DNA from: Cloeon dipterum
Taxonomy: Eukaryota > Arthropoda > Insecta > Ephemeroptera > Baetidae
Assembly: GCF_949628265.1 (NCBI RefSeq)
Contig: NC_088786.1
Span: forward strand, 15,810,001 to 15,874,000
Reading direction: 5' to 3'
Length of the DNA stretch: 64,000 bases
Position numbers and translations under genes: made by a program. The notes beneath the pieces were generated by a model, which saw only the letters and a list, made by a program, of their open reading frames with translations, did not search any database and was not told the origin of the DNA. This document shows positions 28,256 through 42,619 of this stretch, in pieces; the stretch's first letter is position 1, and each line of letters begins with the position of its first letter.

Positions 28256-28807
28256 GTGGAGTGGGAATATTTAGATCTGCAGCGCGAGCAAGCAGTAGGA
28301 GGAGAAATCCAAACTCTCAAGAGACAGTTAGCCGAACACCAGGAAGCGCGCGCGACTCTGTCGGGGCGCTTGCATGTGCTTTGTTCCCTGAAGAGTTCGT
28401 TGGCCTACAATGTGCTCCATAAATACAACTCTAACACCCACTCCACGGCACTTTGGGTCCTTCAATTAAAACCATCAAACGACCTCCACTCATTAATCAA
28501 TCTCAATCACTTTCATGGGGAATGGCTGGCGTGTGTTATCACCTGCCGCGGACTGAAGGCGATGGTGCCTGGAATGAAAGTGGGCTCCGAGGGATTTCCC
28601 TCCCGCGAAATACCCGCTTGTGACGATGCGTTAATTTCCAATCACTTTTGCATATCGCAGAGAGCTCTCGAGTGGGGTAGCATAATATTCAAGACCTTGT
28701 CGAGTGTCCCAAAAAATCACTCGACTCTGACTACGGCGCATTTAGTAACGATTTCTAAATTAAACAAGACTCGTTCAACTAAGAGAAAAATATTATGGAA
28801 CAGCTAA
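28256..28807 (+). CDS. uncertain open frame with a short coiled-coil-like start
   Basis: A 183-codon open frame beginning at a GTG; its first ATG lies much further in. The first ~35 residues (around DLQREQAVGGEIQTLKRQLA) look like a heptad-patterned coiled coil, preceded on the plus strand by an acceptor-like GATCTGCAG. The remaining residues show no family resemblance. It begins about 125 bp past the PTPA polyadenylation signal. It could be an exon of an unrecognised gene or chance; I do not assign a function. Confidence 0.15.
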   Translation: MEWEYLDLQREQAVGGEIQTLKRQLAEHQEARATLSGRLHVLCSLKSSLAYNVLHKYNSNTHSTALWVLQLKPSNDLHSLINLNHFHGEWLACVITCRGLKAMVPGMKVGSEGFPSREIPACDDALISNHFCISQRALEWGSIIFKTLSSVPKNHSTLTTAHLVTISKLNKTRSTKRKILWNS

Positions 28808-28809
28808 AT

Positions 28810-31029
28810 TTTGCTACCATTCTTTAATGCTACCCAGATTCTAGTCAAGACAACATAAATGAAAATTATTCCTTGAAATTATCAAATTTTTGATGATGAA
28901 ATTTATATTATGTTGAATTGCCTGCAGCAATACCTACAGACGAACAGTGCTCATTGTTAGTTGAATTGTCTTTAATGGCCATGTGGAAAACATGAACACT
29001 TTGAGAGCCACATTTGTTTAATTAAATTTAAATTTGGGATAATTCTGGAAAGTCTGGAAAAATTTATCTTTTATACGCACTTTCAGGGAATATATACACT
29101 TCTTTATTCATCAAAAAATTAAATTTCAAACATTTTCAAAAAATGTCATAGTGTAGTAAAGGTGGGGGTAATTTTATGTTTTAATTTCACAATTGCGTAC
29201 AATAAGTTTTTTTTCTATTTGCAATTCAATCTACAATCATTCCTCTTTCCAAAGAGAAAATTTAGCAAAAATTGCATTTCCCGTGTAGGATTTATAAGTA
29301 ATGCAGTACATTTTAATAAAAATATATTTAAAAAAATTGCTTCCCAGTCCATCTAGCATTATAAAGTGTTTGAGTAAAACTCAAACCAATATCGAATTTA
29401 TTTTGCTGTTCCAGTCTCGTATTGATCTGTCACATATTTCCAAATGGGCACAAGGCCCTTTAATTGAACACTTTGGCCGCATAAATATCGCAGCCTTGAG
29501 TCACATAAGACTGCCAAGGCTGCATGAAGCGCAGCAGTGCTTCTATGCTTCCTGCGTCCTCCCTCGGCAGACGACGACGATCTCGCGTGCCTTTGCGGGG
29601 CTTCAAATTTCCTAACTGAACAGAAACATCCCAATAAAAAATTAACTCCATTCACTTGTCGCTTCATGCCGCCTGCTGGGGCTGGCAGTTTTCGAGCGTG
29701 GGCGCGTGCGTTCCGCCAAACGTAACCTTTCGCTCGCCATTTTCCGCGGAGGTAGCCGCTGTGACGTGAGTCGAGCTCTTTTTTCGCCACGAATGGGGTT
29801 GATTGTGACCTAAGAGTGACGTCAAATCGCGGCAACTGCTTTTGCGTCGTAGGCTACTTGGTGTGTGTAGTGTATATAGCCTTACAGCCGCGTCCTACCT
29901 CGCGCGCGTTCTCTCCGCGGCGATGACGTCAAACCTACACACCAAACACCCACGTGGGTGCGCATCACACTCTGTTTTGAGTCTTTTAAACTTGGCTGCT
30001 GACGCTTGGCTGAAGCTATTTCAAGCGCCGTTCAACCCTTCCGAAACCACTTGACTGCCGACACCGCGCCGTTTAGCTCCCAATCCAATCCATTTTTTGC
30101 TAGGCCAGTAGCGCTTTTTTGTTTTTCTGAACTTGAATCTAAATTCACATATTTACTGCAACAGTTTGCAAAATGATGAAATAAAATAATGCTACAAACG
30201 TTTGACGCTAACTTTTCTTCTTTCTGAACAAATTTAAAATGTAGGAAACTGTGTGATATTATTGTGATCCTGCCTGTTGTGGAAAAATGAGCTCGTTCTG
30301 GTCAACCATTGCAGCAGTGCAAAAAATCAGGATTAATAATCTATCGGGACATTTTAATATTTCAATTCTGAGAAATTTTTCATATTCTCAAATAAATGTT
30401 TGTTTCCTAACCAGAAAGCTTGTTGATGAAATTATGATGCAACAAAATTGAGAGAGGGGGGAGGGATAGAGAGAGAGAATGGAAAAAACGTGTGGGAAAC
30501 CCGGGAAGCAAAAAGAAATTTTTAGAAAGGTTTTTAGTTCCTCGGAGATCGTCACTAAAATCAAAGAAATTGTTTTACTCTCGATATAAAATTTTAAATA
30601 TTTAAATTATTGATTATGAACGCAAAACGTTGAGCAAGTCCATACGTTTGGGATAAATCGTCGCTTTACTGCGTCAATAAACAGCAATAATTATTATTAC
30701 TTGGAGTGGTGTCAGACAGTGCACATTAACAGACGTTGCCGGATAAGGGGTGGAAAAGAGGCTGTCGCGATCGAGTGAATGAAATTTGTGCACTCGCTGC
30801 TCCGCGGCGTTGCTCGCCCCCTGGCGGACCCCCTAGCTTTTGCTTTCTTGCTCTGTCTACCCGCCTCATCAGCACCCCTTTAGCAATGGGGTTTAGTGCG
30901 CGATTCGGATGCGTCATGTGCATTGATTTGCTCCGTGTGTTGTATGCCGAGTGTGCGGTGGCGGAGGAAGTAATAATAGAATGATATTATTTGCAAAGGG
31001 TCGCCGGCACTTGCAGTAAATCGATAATT

Positions 31030-31084
<55 letters not shown>

Positions 31085-31817
31085 GCCGCGCCGCCACGCT
31101 CGCAACCCGAGGGCGAAAATACGCCAAGCTAGGAGGGTTTGCTTTACACACGCGCGTTAATTATTTCCTTTCACGCCACATTTTTCTGAACCAACGCCAC
31201 ACACACCGCGAGATACGCAGTATTATGCTCGTTATCTTATCTCTATGTCTCGACTAACAACGGTGCAATCAGATTCTTCTACCAACAATTTGGAAAGCCT
31301 TTAAATCTAATTTAAAAATTAGGTGAAAGACAACAGCATTTCAATAAAAGTTTAAACTTTCGTAATCAGTGAAATTTTTGTAAGTGCCTGTAGAAAAGTA
31401 GAATTTTTAAATTAAAAAATTGTTCCTCTTGAAAATTAATTGATTTCTATAACATACTAAAAAAACATTTTTTAACAACCTGATGTGTTTGATTTATTCA
31501 GCACCTCTTCGGAGTAAAACTCACCCTCGAATAATTTTTGTCCTCAACCTGTGGGAAACAAAGTTTGTGCTCAAGGCAATGAACTTCATTTCATAGCCAT
31601 TCGCGGCTGCATGGTTTTATTTTCTCTTTGGAATCGAGTTGAGTGTATATATATGCAGGTCGGTGGCTCCAATCCAATCCATTGGATGCGCTCACTTTCT
31701 CATTTCTCGACGTTTCCCTCGTTGCGTTCTATTCCGAGCCCGCTATCGAACCAACGGGTCTTTCAACTCGTCTGCCTTTGAGTATAAAACGGCTTTGGTT
31801 CTTGTAATGTTTTCAGC
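28810..31817. other. non-coding stretch with CRE sites
   Basis: No coding exon recognised. A GC-rich CpG-dense segment at about 29,500-30,060 carries two perfect TGACGTCA palindromes (29818-29825 and 29924-29931) and may be a promoter. A second CpG-rich patch lies at 30,720-30,960, followed by a GA microsatellite. Confidence 0.4.
31031..31080 (+). repeat. (GA)25 microsatellite
   Basis: Fifty bases of uninterrupted GA. Confidence 0.95.
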
Positions 31818-31889
31818 GACTCCGTGGCGCAATGGTAGCGCGTCGGACTCCAGTTCCGAAGGCTGCGTGTTCGAGTCACGTCGGGGTCA
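31818..31889 (+). tRNA. tRNA-Trp (anticodon CCA)
   Basis: Seventy-two bases fold as a complete cloverleaf. The acceptor stem is GACTCCG/CGGGGTC, the D arm GCGC-AATGGTA-GCGC, and the anticodon stem TCGGA/TCCGA encloses loop CTCCAGT with anticodon CCA at 31850-31852. The T arm is GCGTG-TTCGAGT-CACGT, with discriminator A. No intron is present. It closely resembles insect tRNA-Trp, and the internal A and B boxes are intact. A short T run follows about 6 bases downstream, suitable for Pol III termination. It is almost certainly functional. Confidence 0.97.
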
Positions 31890-31899
31890 ATTGATTTTT

Positions 31900-34800
31900 G
31901 TCGTTCTAGATATTATTGTGATGTCACGGTGCATCCTTTTTTTCTAGCTACTTTGTGTAAATTTTTAATACTAATAATTTTGAATTTTAGAGAACCACCT
32001 ACCACTTGAAAGGCGTGAAATAATCCATTCATTGATATAAATTGATATAAATTTTTGATGAAAGATTTTAAAATTGGAAAAATTCCCAAGATGGGAGTGG
32101 AAAAAGGTTCCCATTTGCTTATACGGTGGAGGCAAAATTCCCAAACCTCCGGCAAGAACGGGTAAAATTTGAACATTAACATCAATTCAACTGAAATTTT
32201 TGACTTTCTGAAATTCAATTACAATCAATTCTAATCTGGCAAAAGATTTTATGTGTCGCTGTACCATACAAAAACCTAAAAGTAAAATTACTCTTCTCAT
32301 TTCAGATTCAGATACTGTTTGATAACTTTGATTTGATAAAACACAACACAAACAACAGAACTGTTGTTTTAAGATTTTATTGTTATTTGGGAGGATTCAA
32401 AATTAAAGGCAAAATTCACTCGTTTAAATCGAGCAGATTTCCCTCTTGGTTTGAATAATCTTCGCGGCGAGTAGAGATAACGTTTCTCGTGTGGCCATGC
32501 AAAAGCAACGTCACGTTCCGACTCTTTGCACTTGATAAGAATCCGTTCGCCGCGCCGCCGTCTTAACCATATCTCGCGCCGTCGTCACCAAATAATCGCG
32601 CCTAGTTACAACAAAAGTCGCTTTGCCAGCTCCTTTGAAAGGCTCTCAGTCCCAGCACGTGCGAATTGCGGATCAAATTGTATTTTTTTTTCAGATCGTG
32701 AGACAAGTTGATGCTCTCATGCCGGGCTCAAAATCAGAGCTGTAATATTTTAACTCTCCGTTTTTTAAACTACATATTGTCAACAAGGAAAGGTTTGCGC
32801 ATAGAGGCTTGCAGTTGAAAAATGCCGCGTATTGCACGTATAGCCACAAGGAATTTTAAATTTACAAGAAAATTTAAGATTTTCAATAGGATTGATGTTA
32901 GTAAAAATAAATACAATTATTAATTATTTTCAATTTTGATTGATATCCAAGCTTTTCCGATTTATTCAAAGGGGAAGCTTTTGTTTTATAGCACACTGTA
33001 AAAATCATCGTAACGAGCAGCAAGAGTCATGATGTAACAATCGAGGTCACACGTTATTTTCATAAATATTTGCGGTGGCGACCACGTCAACTTCCAGGGA
33101 AATGCTGTGTGCGTATATGTGTGTGACAGAATAACGTAGTGTACCAACCTCTCGTAATACGAAGGATGCGTTGTTTGTAAATAGACCAAATGAGTCACGG
33201 CTGATAAAATCATAAAGTCTTAAAAAGGCGATTGAAATCTGCAACATGCAGGTCGTCGAGTAGCTAACAGGTTGTGTGTGTCGTCTTTGCGTCTGCCGAT
33301 GCTGGGATTACTCATCTGATAATTTTTGATTCAGTGCCAAGTTTCATTCATCGCCACTGACTGGATATGTATGACAAGACGGAAGAAAGGGAGAGTCGTT
33401 TTGCCAATTTCACATCACGATAAACTTGATAAAAGAATGAGGATTACTTTTACCAGAACAACTTTTAACAAGCAAAAATTACTCCCGTTCATTTCACGTA
33501 TTTCAATTTAATATTGTTCCTTAGTGTTTACAACTTGTAAATTTTGGAAACCGCTCTTTCTATACGCCACCACGATATGAAAATGTTTACACTGTGATAT
33601 TGAGTATATATCCATTTCATTTGCGGAAAATTTAGAATTTATTAAACAATGTATTTTTAACTGAGCCAACCCCTCCCACCAAAACCAACAACTATTATAC
33701 CATATATATAAGATGATGGCCTAGGATTAGGAAGCCAAACAGTATCTTGTTCGTGAAAGAGCATTTCATTTGACTAGGTGTTTGGCCTGAGAATTATTTA
33801 AATATTGAAGAAAGATTGATTGTAAAGCCTATTTACACACCAACTTTTAACAAAAATGCGTGTGAGGGGAAACCTGTTGTTGTTTCTATTTTTTACATAC
33901 TAACTGGAATCAATCTCGTTTTTTAAGCTAAAATGATCCAATTTTTAAAATATATTAGGCAGGAAATAAACATTGTCGTGTTTAGCTTGTTTCCCCTCTG
34001 CGTTGAAAGGCAAAAACGTCAGTAAAATTTAAAAAAAAAATCTTTGCGATAAAAATATATCTTGACGCGAGTTTAGAAGGAAATGAGTGCTGTGTGAGCT
34101 CAGAGCAAATTTTCCCCGCCTAATTTCTCAGACTCAAAAGTAAATTTTAGCCTGGTACGAGGTGCTTAGGCTAAATTCTCCATAATTGAGCGGTGAATCA
34201 TAGAGGATGGCCAGGCGAGACGATCTTGAATCCACCTCCACCTCAGCACAATAGAGAGCAAGCGAGTATTTAACCAAAATCCCAGACGGCCGACTGTTTC
34301 CGCTCCATCCTCCCCTCGGAACTGAAAGGAAGCGCATACAGCATTCTGCCGCGCCTGCCTGGCCGGGCCACCCAAATCCTTTCCCGGAAAACCCCCTGCT
34401 GAGTTGACCACCCTTCCCTCAGTAGTGAGCAGTCTGCGAGAGGAGGAAAAGCAATTGGGCAGTTTTTCAGCAAAATTATTTTTGCCCTTGAACAGGTGAG
34501 CCGAGCCTGGCTGGCGAAACGGCTATACGATTCGCGGCGCGCGCGCTGCCCCCTCCAGCAGGCTCAACACCTGCCCCGCAGTAGCACCTTTTTGATCCCC
34601 TTTTGGCCTTGAGAGAGCCGCCGCCCGCCACCACCGCCGCCGCCGCCTATCCGCATAACACACACGCCGGCATTCTCGCCACTTTTTCGGTTGATTTCCT
34701 CGCCGATGTGCGAAATAAGATAAGGCGGCAAAAAGTCGCGTCTTTTTCAGACGTCATTATCTGCAAATATCGCGGGAAAAAATTATAATCAGAATTGTTT

Positions 34801-37800
34801 CTGTTTCGGGTTGTTCAGCGATATAGTTATATCATTGTCATTAAATAAAATCATGACTAGCGTGAAACGGTTATTATCCTAAAATTTTGCAGAGTTATTT
34901 AGTCCAAACAAATAATTTGTTTTATTGGACCAATTTTTCTTTACTATAGGGCTCAAACGCGTGTAAAAATTCATCTTTTGCGTAGTGTACAAAATGATTC
35001 AGGCTCAAGTTTGTTTTTATTGGCCAATATAGCAGCTATGCCACAACCAGCCTACCCACATCCAAAACAAACCATATAAAAATTAAATCAAAGCTCACAA
35101 AAATAATTAAATTACTCCAGTTCTATTGGAATTAAATCGATCATTAATTTTCAACTATTATTTCAGCCTTTGCAATTGAATTTAATTTACACCAGTTATT
35201 ACACAAACACACACAAGTTCCCCATTGTGGCGTGACGCAATCTCGTGAAAAGGAGACTGTCTTGTGTCACTCTGGCGTTACACACGCACTCAGCCCATGT
35301 TTTCCCCGACGCCTTTGCCTCAAAGCCTTCTCCGAATGCAGCGCTTTTAAAAGGAAAAGAGACGAACTTTTGTTTTAGAGATAAACCGGACGTTCACATT
35401 TCCTCGTCGAAAACCAGCTTTTCTATACAAATAACAGGCTTCTTAAAAATCAAGTGCACTGCTCACTTAAGTTTATGGTTCGGCTCAGAATGAAGTTGAG
35501 CTGCAGCCTAGTTTCCAAGCGACAGACACTGTGGGAGGAAAAAAGATTTCATTGCGATCGTGGGTGCAATTTAAACTCTCACTTTTCGCTCTTCAAGCAG
35601 CGCGACGCAGGTAAACGTACTGAGCGAGAGATCGTTCGTTGGCGTGGTACAGCAGGTTTGGAAATTAAAGATCGCTCGTTTCAATGCCTGGTGCAACATT
35701 CTACTCGAAACAGGTCTATATCGAAGAAATATGTTTGGACTGATGAACCCTTTTTGCATTCTTACGCAATCAACTGGAAATTTAGCTGCTCGCGATGGGA
35801 ATTTAATCTTTACTCGCTTGGCTCGGCATTTTCGCTCAAGGCGCAAGTTTCAATTTCACTTTCATCGGCGTTTTCGAGTCGGCCGTAGCATGAGTACTTA
35901 TTGCCGAATATCCAGGTTATATTGCAGTCAAGTTCGACGCAAGCCACGCCGTGTGTGCCACAATTTCTTCAGCACGATTTTTTTCTTGCAAAATCCGCGG
36001 CGTGCACACAAATCTCTTTCTCCTCTCACGACCGGCGGACGGAATGGAAATCCCTGGATTTTATTTTAGCCCAAATTTCTCTCGGCGATGCGCGCGCGAC
36101 ACTTCCCCGGTTTTCCTCTCGTGCTGACGTATCCTCTTTGTTTCCGCCGTCGGATGAAAAATCTACTTCATCGCGGCGAATGCAGCTAGCAGACAGGCTG
36201 CAGAAAGGCTGCTGCTTTTTAGTGAAAGTGCGCTGCCGGTCTGTGTAAAATACACATAGGTAGGTGCCAAGCTGAAGCCAGGCCTCGCATTGCTAGAACG
36301 TTCATTTACAAATGAAGCAGCGGCGGCGCGCGCCGCTTGTTACAAAACCACCTGAAGGATCCGTGACGTCACATTCGATAGCCTTGTTGGTCGCAGGACG
36401 AGGCCGCCGTCCCAGGCTCAACCGTTGAAACGAAACCCGCTCGCTCGGCTCTCTTGCAGCCGCGATGCAAACGGTATCTTTCTCACACTGCGCACTCACG
36501 ATATAATCCAGCCTTTACGTTTTCTTAAAAAATTTCAAATGAATGCTCTCTGCTCCAACTTGATTGGCACGGGAGCAATGAAAATTTGAGCTAAATGCTG
36601 CTGCCTTTTCTTCCCTCAGTATTTATCACAGCAATGAAATCAATTAATACAAATTTTCAGCTGAAATTAAATGCAGCTTCCTGTTGGAATACGGAAAAAA
36701 CAGCTCGCTACACGCGAAGGAAGTTGCATTTGATGTTGACTGAAATATTATGAAATCCTTGTGTGTTGAACAATAAATTACCAAATTTAAACTTTAAAGA
36801 ATAGTTGTAAACGTTTAAAAACCATTTTCCATTTCAACCTAAATATACTCTGCGGTAAATTTTGAGATCTATTCTTAATATTATTTATTGTTTCCGAATA
36901 AATAATAATGTAATTTTTTCAAATGGTTGTTGCTAACCAAAAAGTAAATAAATCCTGCTCGCAGGCTCGAGTGGAAAATCGACGCTTAGATCATTATGCC
37001 ATATTTTAATCTCCACATTTCACTAGGATGACTAGGACCATGCACGTCTGACAATGAGTAGAGATAATCCAGAGCTCAGCAGCAGCCACTTTAAAATCTG
37101 AAGCCAGCTTTTACTTTCCATCTGAAACTACTACTGAATTATTTATCGGTGAACTATCGATTCTGAATTTCTTTATGTTCTGATATTCTGTTGAAAATCA
37201 TTCCTGTGGGTATTACTTTTTTATCAAGCTCGACACTAAAGATAAAATGCAATCGAGTTTAATTATGAGTTTTTGATAAATCTAATCACAATAAGAAACT
37301 AACAAATAATTATGTTACATCCTGTTTGCCAAGAAATGTTAAATTTTAGGATGTATAGTGTTGATATCGAAAGATTTACGCTCCTTATATATTTTTCCGC
37401 TGAAGTTTTTAGTATCTTGCTCCTAAACAAAACACTCTCAAGGAGACTTGAGTTCCGTCACGCATTGGAATCGAAAACTCTAGCAGCCTCTCAAAACGAA
37501 ACTGCAGTTTTCATAATACCCAGAACTCATGAACAGGCCAAAATATAATAGAATTCGAGAATATTTGGAATGACAGGCGTTGACTGCCGCCGCGCACTGC
37601 GCAGTCGGCCGAAGGCCTTATTTTGGTTTAGAGAAATGAAAAGTAAAATCTGGATGAAAGAAAGTTCAAAGCCCCCGTCGCACGATGGTCCTCATTGCAT
37701 TGTAGTGCTATAGTCTTACGCTGCATTTTAGAAAGCGTCTGATGTCCTACATTCAGGGCGCCGCCTGTGCCGCCGCCGCCGCCGCTGCGGAGAGGGAGGA

Positions 37801-40800
37801 AAACCCGGCACACACGTTCTCTTGCTGCTATTTGACGATGCGCTCAAACTGCTCACCTGCACATTGAAACGTTTTTTTCTTGATACACATTTGTGAGAAA
37901 GAGTTGAGTATGTATTTTCTGCGCGCGGCAAGATGTGTCATTGCGAGAGGATTGTGCAGGGGCCGGATGTGACGACGAGCAGCTCTAGCGGCACACAAAC
38001 AATGCTGCCTGCCGCGTCTTCACTTCTCGGCTTGATTTCATTTCTCAAATGTTTGTTGGGGTTTTCTCCAAGGTTCTTCGCCGATGCTTGGAATTTGGCA
38101 ACAAGTAATATTGCAAGCCCAATTTCCAGTTGTACGAATTTTTCTTGAAGCAGCTCTTTTAATGGGAAACGAAAAAGAGTGCGATTATCAGGTTTTCTAA
38201 GAATATCTAACTTTGTGCTCCGATCGGCTCTTTGCGTGTTGCAATATTTGTGTGTGAACAAATTCTAGTCCCAGTCATTCTTTGTAAAGAGCAAAGGTTA
38301 AATTAAATTTTCGAGCTGAATACGTTTTGAAAATACAGGAAACATTGAAGGTCAGCTCATAATTTACAATTAGATGCGTTTATTTTGGATCTGCAAGGAA
38401 ACGTTGCTCTATATCTTCTCACATCCTAATAAAAAAGCCGATGGAAAGTATGAATAATGTTATATTAAAATAATATATATGTTTTTCTTTGTTCGTGATG
38501 TAGCTTATGTGCATGTTTCAACATCCTTGAAATCCTGAAAAGAAAGAAATATATATACACACATCAGATTTATGAAATTGAAATTTATCGAATGGATAAT
38601 TTCCGCGCAGAGTTTAGCCATTAGTAAATTTTAACTTTCATCTGTTAAAACATGGATTATAAATAAATATGATATGACTAATCCCTACAACAAGAAAATG
38701 AAAATTTTGGTAGTGCTTTGTATATACATAGCAATAGCAAAAATTTTAAGGGTAAAGAACCTTTAAGGTTTCTCAAGATTTTCTCCCATGAGTGACAACG
38801 CTTTGAATTTTTTTGTCATAAAATTCAAAAGGTATATTATGCAACCTGAATTTTCGCGGTAATTTGTTCACTATTGGAGAGTTTGTTATCCTTTTTTAGT
38901 GTTGGATTTCATTTGTTTAGCTAGTTACCAGGAGAAAAAAGTGTTTGTCTATCGGTTTCAAAACCAAAACGATAAAAAATAAGTGTTAGTAAAAATATGT
39001 AAAACACCTATTATTTCAATACCAACAAGCGTTATAACGGAATGTTAAATTTTGATATAACAAAGATACTGTAAATTGTAGGTGGTTTCAAATAACTTTT
39101 TCGATGATATTTGTATGTTTTTGCACGCTATTAAAATGAAATTTATTTGAAAAATGAGTTTATTTCAATTTCTGCATTAAGATTATAATTCCGAACCACC
39201 CTAGAGGACTCTTTTGAACCGACTTCACCAACTCTTTAGAAATTCCTTAGGCGTAAATATTAACATGTTTGAAATTTTCTGTCAATTGCACATGATTAAA
39301 AAACTGTTTTTTGCTAATTCTATAGCACTTCTGGATATTTTACGATAATTTAGTCAAGCCAAAAGAATATTCAATTAATAATAAGACAATTTAAAATCAG
39401 CTTAAGTTCATATTTTCATTGAACTCAGCGGAATCAGTTTAAGAGCTAATCCAGTGCTAACAAAACAAAGCTCGCTGTTCGCGCTCTCGCTATTCCGCTT
39501 CGATTTATAAACGCATTGGCCTTCCACAGAAATCAATAATGCGCAGCTATACAGCAGAAGCAGAGTTGCGAGCGGCGATGTGCTTGTGTGCAGCGCAGAG
39601 CAGGGGCCCGAAAAGCGTGGAACGAGAGCGGAGGAGGATGGGCCGCGCGGCGAAGGTTGGGCAAGAATTTAGTCGCGAATTCGCGATAGTAGCTGCGGCT
39701 AATTAAAAATCGCAGCGTCTGTCGAAACAAACAAAAAGCCCGAGCAGCAGCAAAATGAAAGGTGCAGTGCGGCGACGTGCGAGCTCCGCGCGCGCCGCAG
39801 CCGCGCCAGGTGGAGGGGATGACCCATTAACCTGACACCTACTCCTCGGCCTAGATGCACCAATGTCTTCGATCACGTGACCAGCAGCCCCGTTCCTTCA
39901 GGATGTTGGGTTTCTTTCGCTCGCGCCGTGCGTGTTGCGTCGGCTTTTCTCACAGGCGTCTGCAAAAAGAGAAACTCTCCAGACTGCTCCTCGGTCGCGG
40001 ATGGACTGCTTTGTTTTGGTGCACATTGGACTAATTACGCGTGCCATTGACAAGGAAAAGTGGAGCTGAAGGCCCCGGCTTTGTTCTTCGGCGGCGGCTC
40101 TCTCCCCGAGAGACGATTTGTTGTGAACGCGCCGCCTGATGCAACGCTAAATTGGACTTTGAAAAGCCGCAAATGAGCATTTTTATTTCGCCGCTTTTCC
40201 ACGCAGTTGCTTATAAAGCTTCCAGACACATCAGAGGCTGTAGAAAAAGCGTAACTCTTAAAATGAAAAAATTCTCGAAGGACGAGTTAAAAATTAAAGA
40301 GAATTAATTTTAAGTGTAAACTTTATGAGTCTATTCAATTCTCTGGCAATTTAAATTTTGAAAGAGTCCTCTACTCCGTGAGTGAGTTTTTGTGAGGGGA
40401 GATCGGCTGCTGTTATAAAGGCGACCAGCATGTTTGTGTGTATTTGTTCCAACCCTCTTTCCTGTTCTCAAAATAAGTCTGTGGGCACGAGATGAGTGCG
40501 TATTGGAATATTTTCGAATACAGACATCATCCTGGACCAGTCACTGCCGCTTCTTGCTCTAAAAATAGCATCATCTTGAATATTCATCAGACAAACTTTC
40601 CTTCAACTTTTACTTTTTAAAACTTCACCTGACCTGTTACATGTTTTATTTCATTGCAATTCCTATATTCTTTTGAAACTTACAAAAAAGTATTTGATTA
40701 GAACTATTCTTATTTATGGAACGTTTGGTTGTACTTAAAATTCCCACGCTGAAATTGAACATAAAAATGCAGTTGAAACAGTAAATTTAATAAAATATGA

Positions 40801-42460
40801 TTAGAATCATAGTAGCAATCTACTCAGATAAGAAAGTGCTTAAAATTTTGTAACTGTAGTAACCATAAATCAGAATAGGGAAACAAATCTCATAAAATTA
40901 ATAATCGCTTAATTAAACAATCGTTTGTTCTTTTATATTTCAGCTAAACATACATATATAAATATAGTTTAACGGAGGAAACAAGTCATTACAGCAAGTG
41001 AGGACAATCCATTTATAATGTTATATTAAAGAACAATTTTATTTAATTTGTATAAATATAAAAATTACTTTTGTTGTTTCTTTTTATATTATGATTCAAA
41101 ACAATGTTGTTGCAAGGAAAACGAAAAAATCCTATTAATTAATAAATTTTGTGCAGGGTATGCTATTGGATCGTAAATGACTATAATTCGAGCAGAATTT
41201 TTCGTTGTGCTGGCACTTCGCAGAAAAGCAGAGCAGGAATTTCCTGTCGAGTGTGTACTTGACTGGCGTGTGTGGTATATATACGTTTGCGCTGTCAACT
41301 CTATTCAAACGCAAAATGCTCCCACCTCCATGCACTTTTGCTCGATTCGCACAGCAGTCTGTCTCTTTCCGGCTATTAAAATTAATATGCCGCCGACCGC
41401 TCCACGCCATCGGTGGCTGCCACCTCGGCGGCGAAAATCGCAAACATGCACTTCTTATTTTATTTTTGCTTCCATTGCTCGCTTGCTCGGAGCAAGCTGC
41501 CGTTTAGCAAATGAAAACACCACTTGATTGGTTTCTCTGCCGTATCTGTCGCGAGGTAATAAAATCAGGCTTGACGTCACTCATCTTGTGCTCCTTGCAG
41601 TCTTCGATTGCTGGCGTAACACTCCCCTGACTGGGCATGGCGTGCGCATACATTATAATGAATATATATATATATGTGCAGACGGCTGAAATAATTTTTC
41701 TCTTCGTGCGCGCACTCAGTCTTCGAGTGTGGCCTTGTGCTTATATGAAAAGAGCAGCACAGAAGCGGAGCAGCGCTGTGTGTGCAATTGATTACATTAA
41801 AGAGCTTGCTTGCGCCGCGACCGCGACCACACCAGAATGCACATTTATGCGCATACACCGAATCTGTTTTTCACAGAGAGAGGGAGAGAGAGAGAAATGA
41901 TAATACTGTTTTGCTCTGAGAGCGACTCTGGATATTATTTAACGATAGATCTGTCTCTAGAAAAGAAAAAAACAATAGTTAATCAATAAAGAGCTGGTTT
42001 ATTTGCTTAAAACTAGATTAGTGTTTATGGATTTCGTTTAAAAATATTCAATATCAATTACTCTCTTACTTTAAGGATCTGCTAATAGATATGTTTTTTT
42101 ACAGTTTTAAGAAGAGTTATTTCAGGTCAACCATATTTGAGGCAGTGCCAATCAATTATAACAGCAAAAAAGGATTTAAAGAGAGGTTTAGATCCAAAGA
42201 GTGATAATATACATTAGCTAGACAAATAATTATGTAGTATAATTTAAATAGCATAAAAATGCACTGATACTCATGCGCACAAACTTCCGAGCGATTTCTT
42301 AAAAACTGTAATTGATTTTTTATGTGAAACTCTTTTTAAAAAAAATGTCCAAAACTAAAAATTAGATTTTTGTTTTCATCAAAAAGAAAAATACAAATTT
42401 TCTCCAGATTTTTCGTGAAATGAAGGAATCAGAACCTCACGCTTAGATTTAGTTTAGGAT
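31900..42460. other. gene desert
   Basis: No coding exon, RNA gene or clear mobile element was recognised in about 10.5 kb. The sequence alternates AT-rich stretches with CpG-rich patches (34.5-34.75, 35.5-36.5, 37.75, 39.5-40.2 and 41.2-41.9 kb), which could be regulatory. Perfect CRE palindromes lie at 36364-36371 and 41572-41579. Long introns of an unseen gene cannot be excluded. Confidence 0.4.
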
Positions 42461-42468
42461 GAAGGATA

Positions 42469-42618
42469 GAATTCGTCCTGGTCCCGGGAAAATTGCGTAA
42501 CGTTCAACAACCAAACGCGAATTTCCTTGTTGCAAGAAAAGGTCAACAATCAATTTGACAATGAAAATTTGGGTGTTTGTTGAACGTTTTGCAATTTTGC
42601 CGGGACCAGGACGAATTC
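42469..42618. mobile_element. 150-bp hairpin MITE-like element
   Basis: The ends are imperfect inverted repeats of about 57 bp: the left arm starts GAATTCGTCCTGGTCCCGGG and the right arm's complement starts GAATTCGTCCTGGTCCCGGC, with further matches such as AACGTTCAACAA. The spacer is under 40 bp. No clear target-site duplication was found, so the superfamily is not assigned. Confidence 0.7.
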
Positions 42619-42619
42619 A

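Noticed and set aside
37690-37712. miR-33-like string TGCATTGTAGT
   Set aside because: Only the first 11 bases fit miR-33, the following bases diverge, and no matching star arm or hairpin is found.
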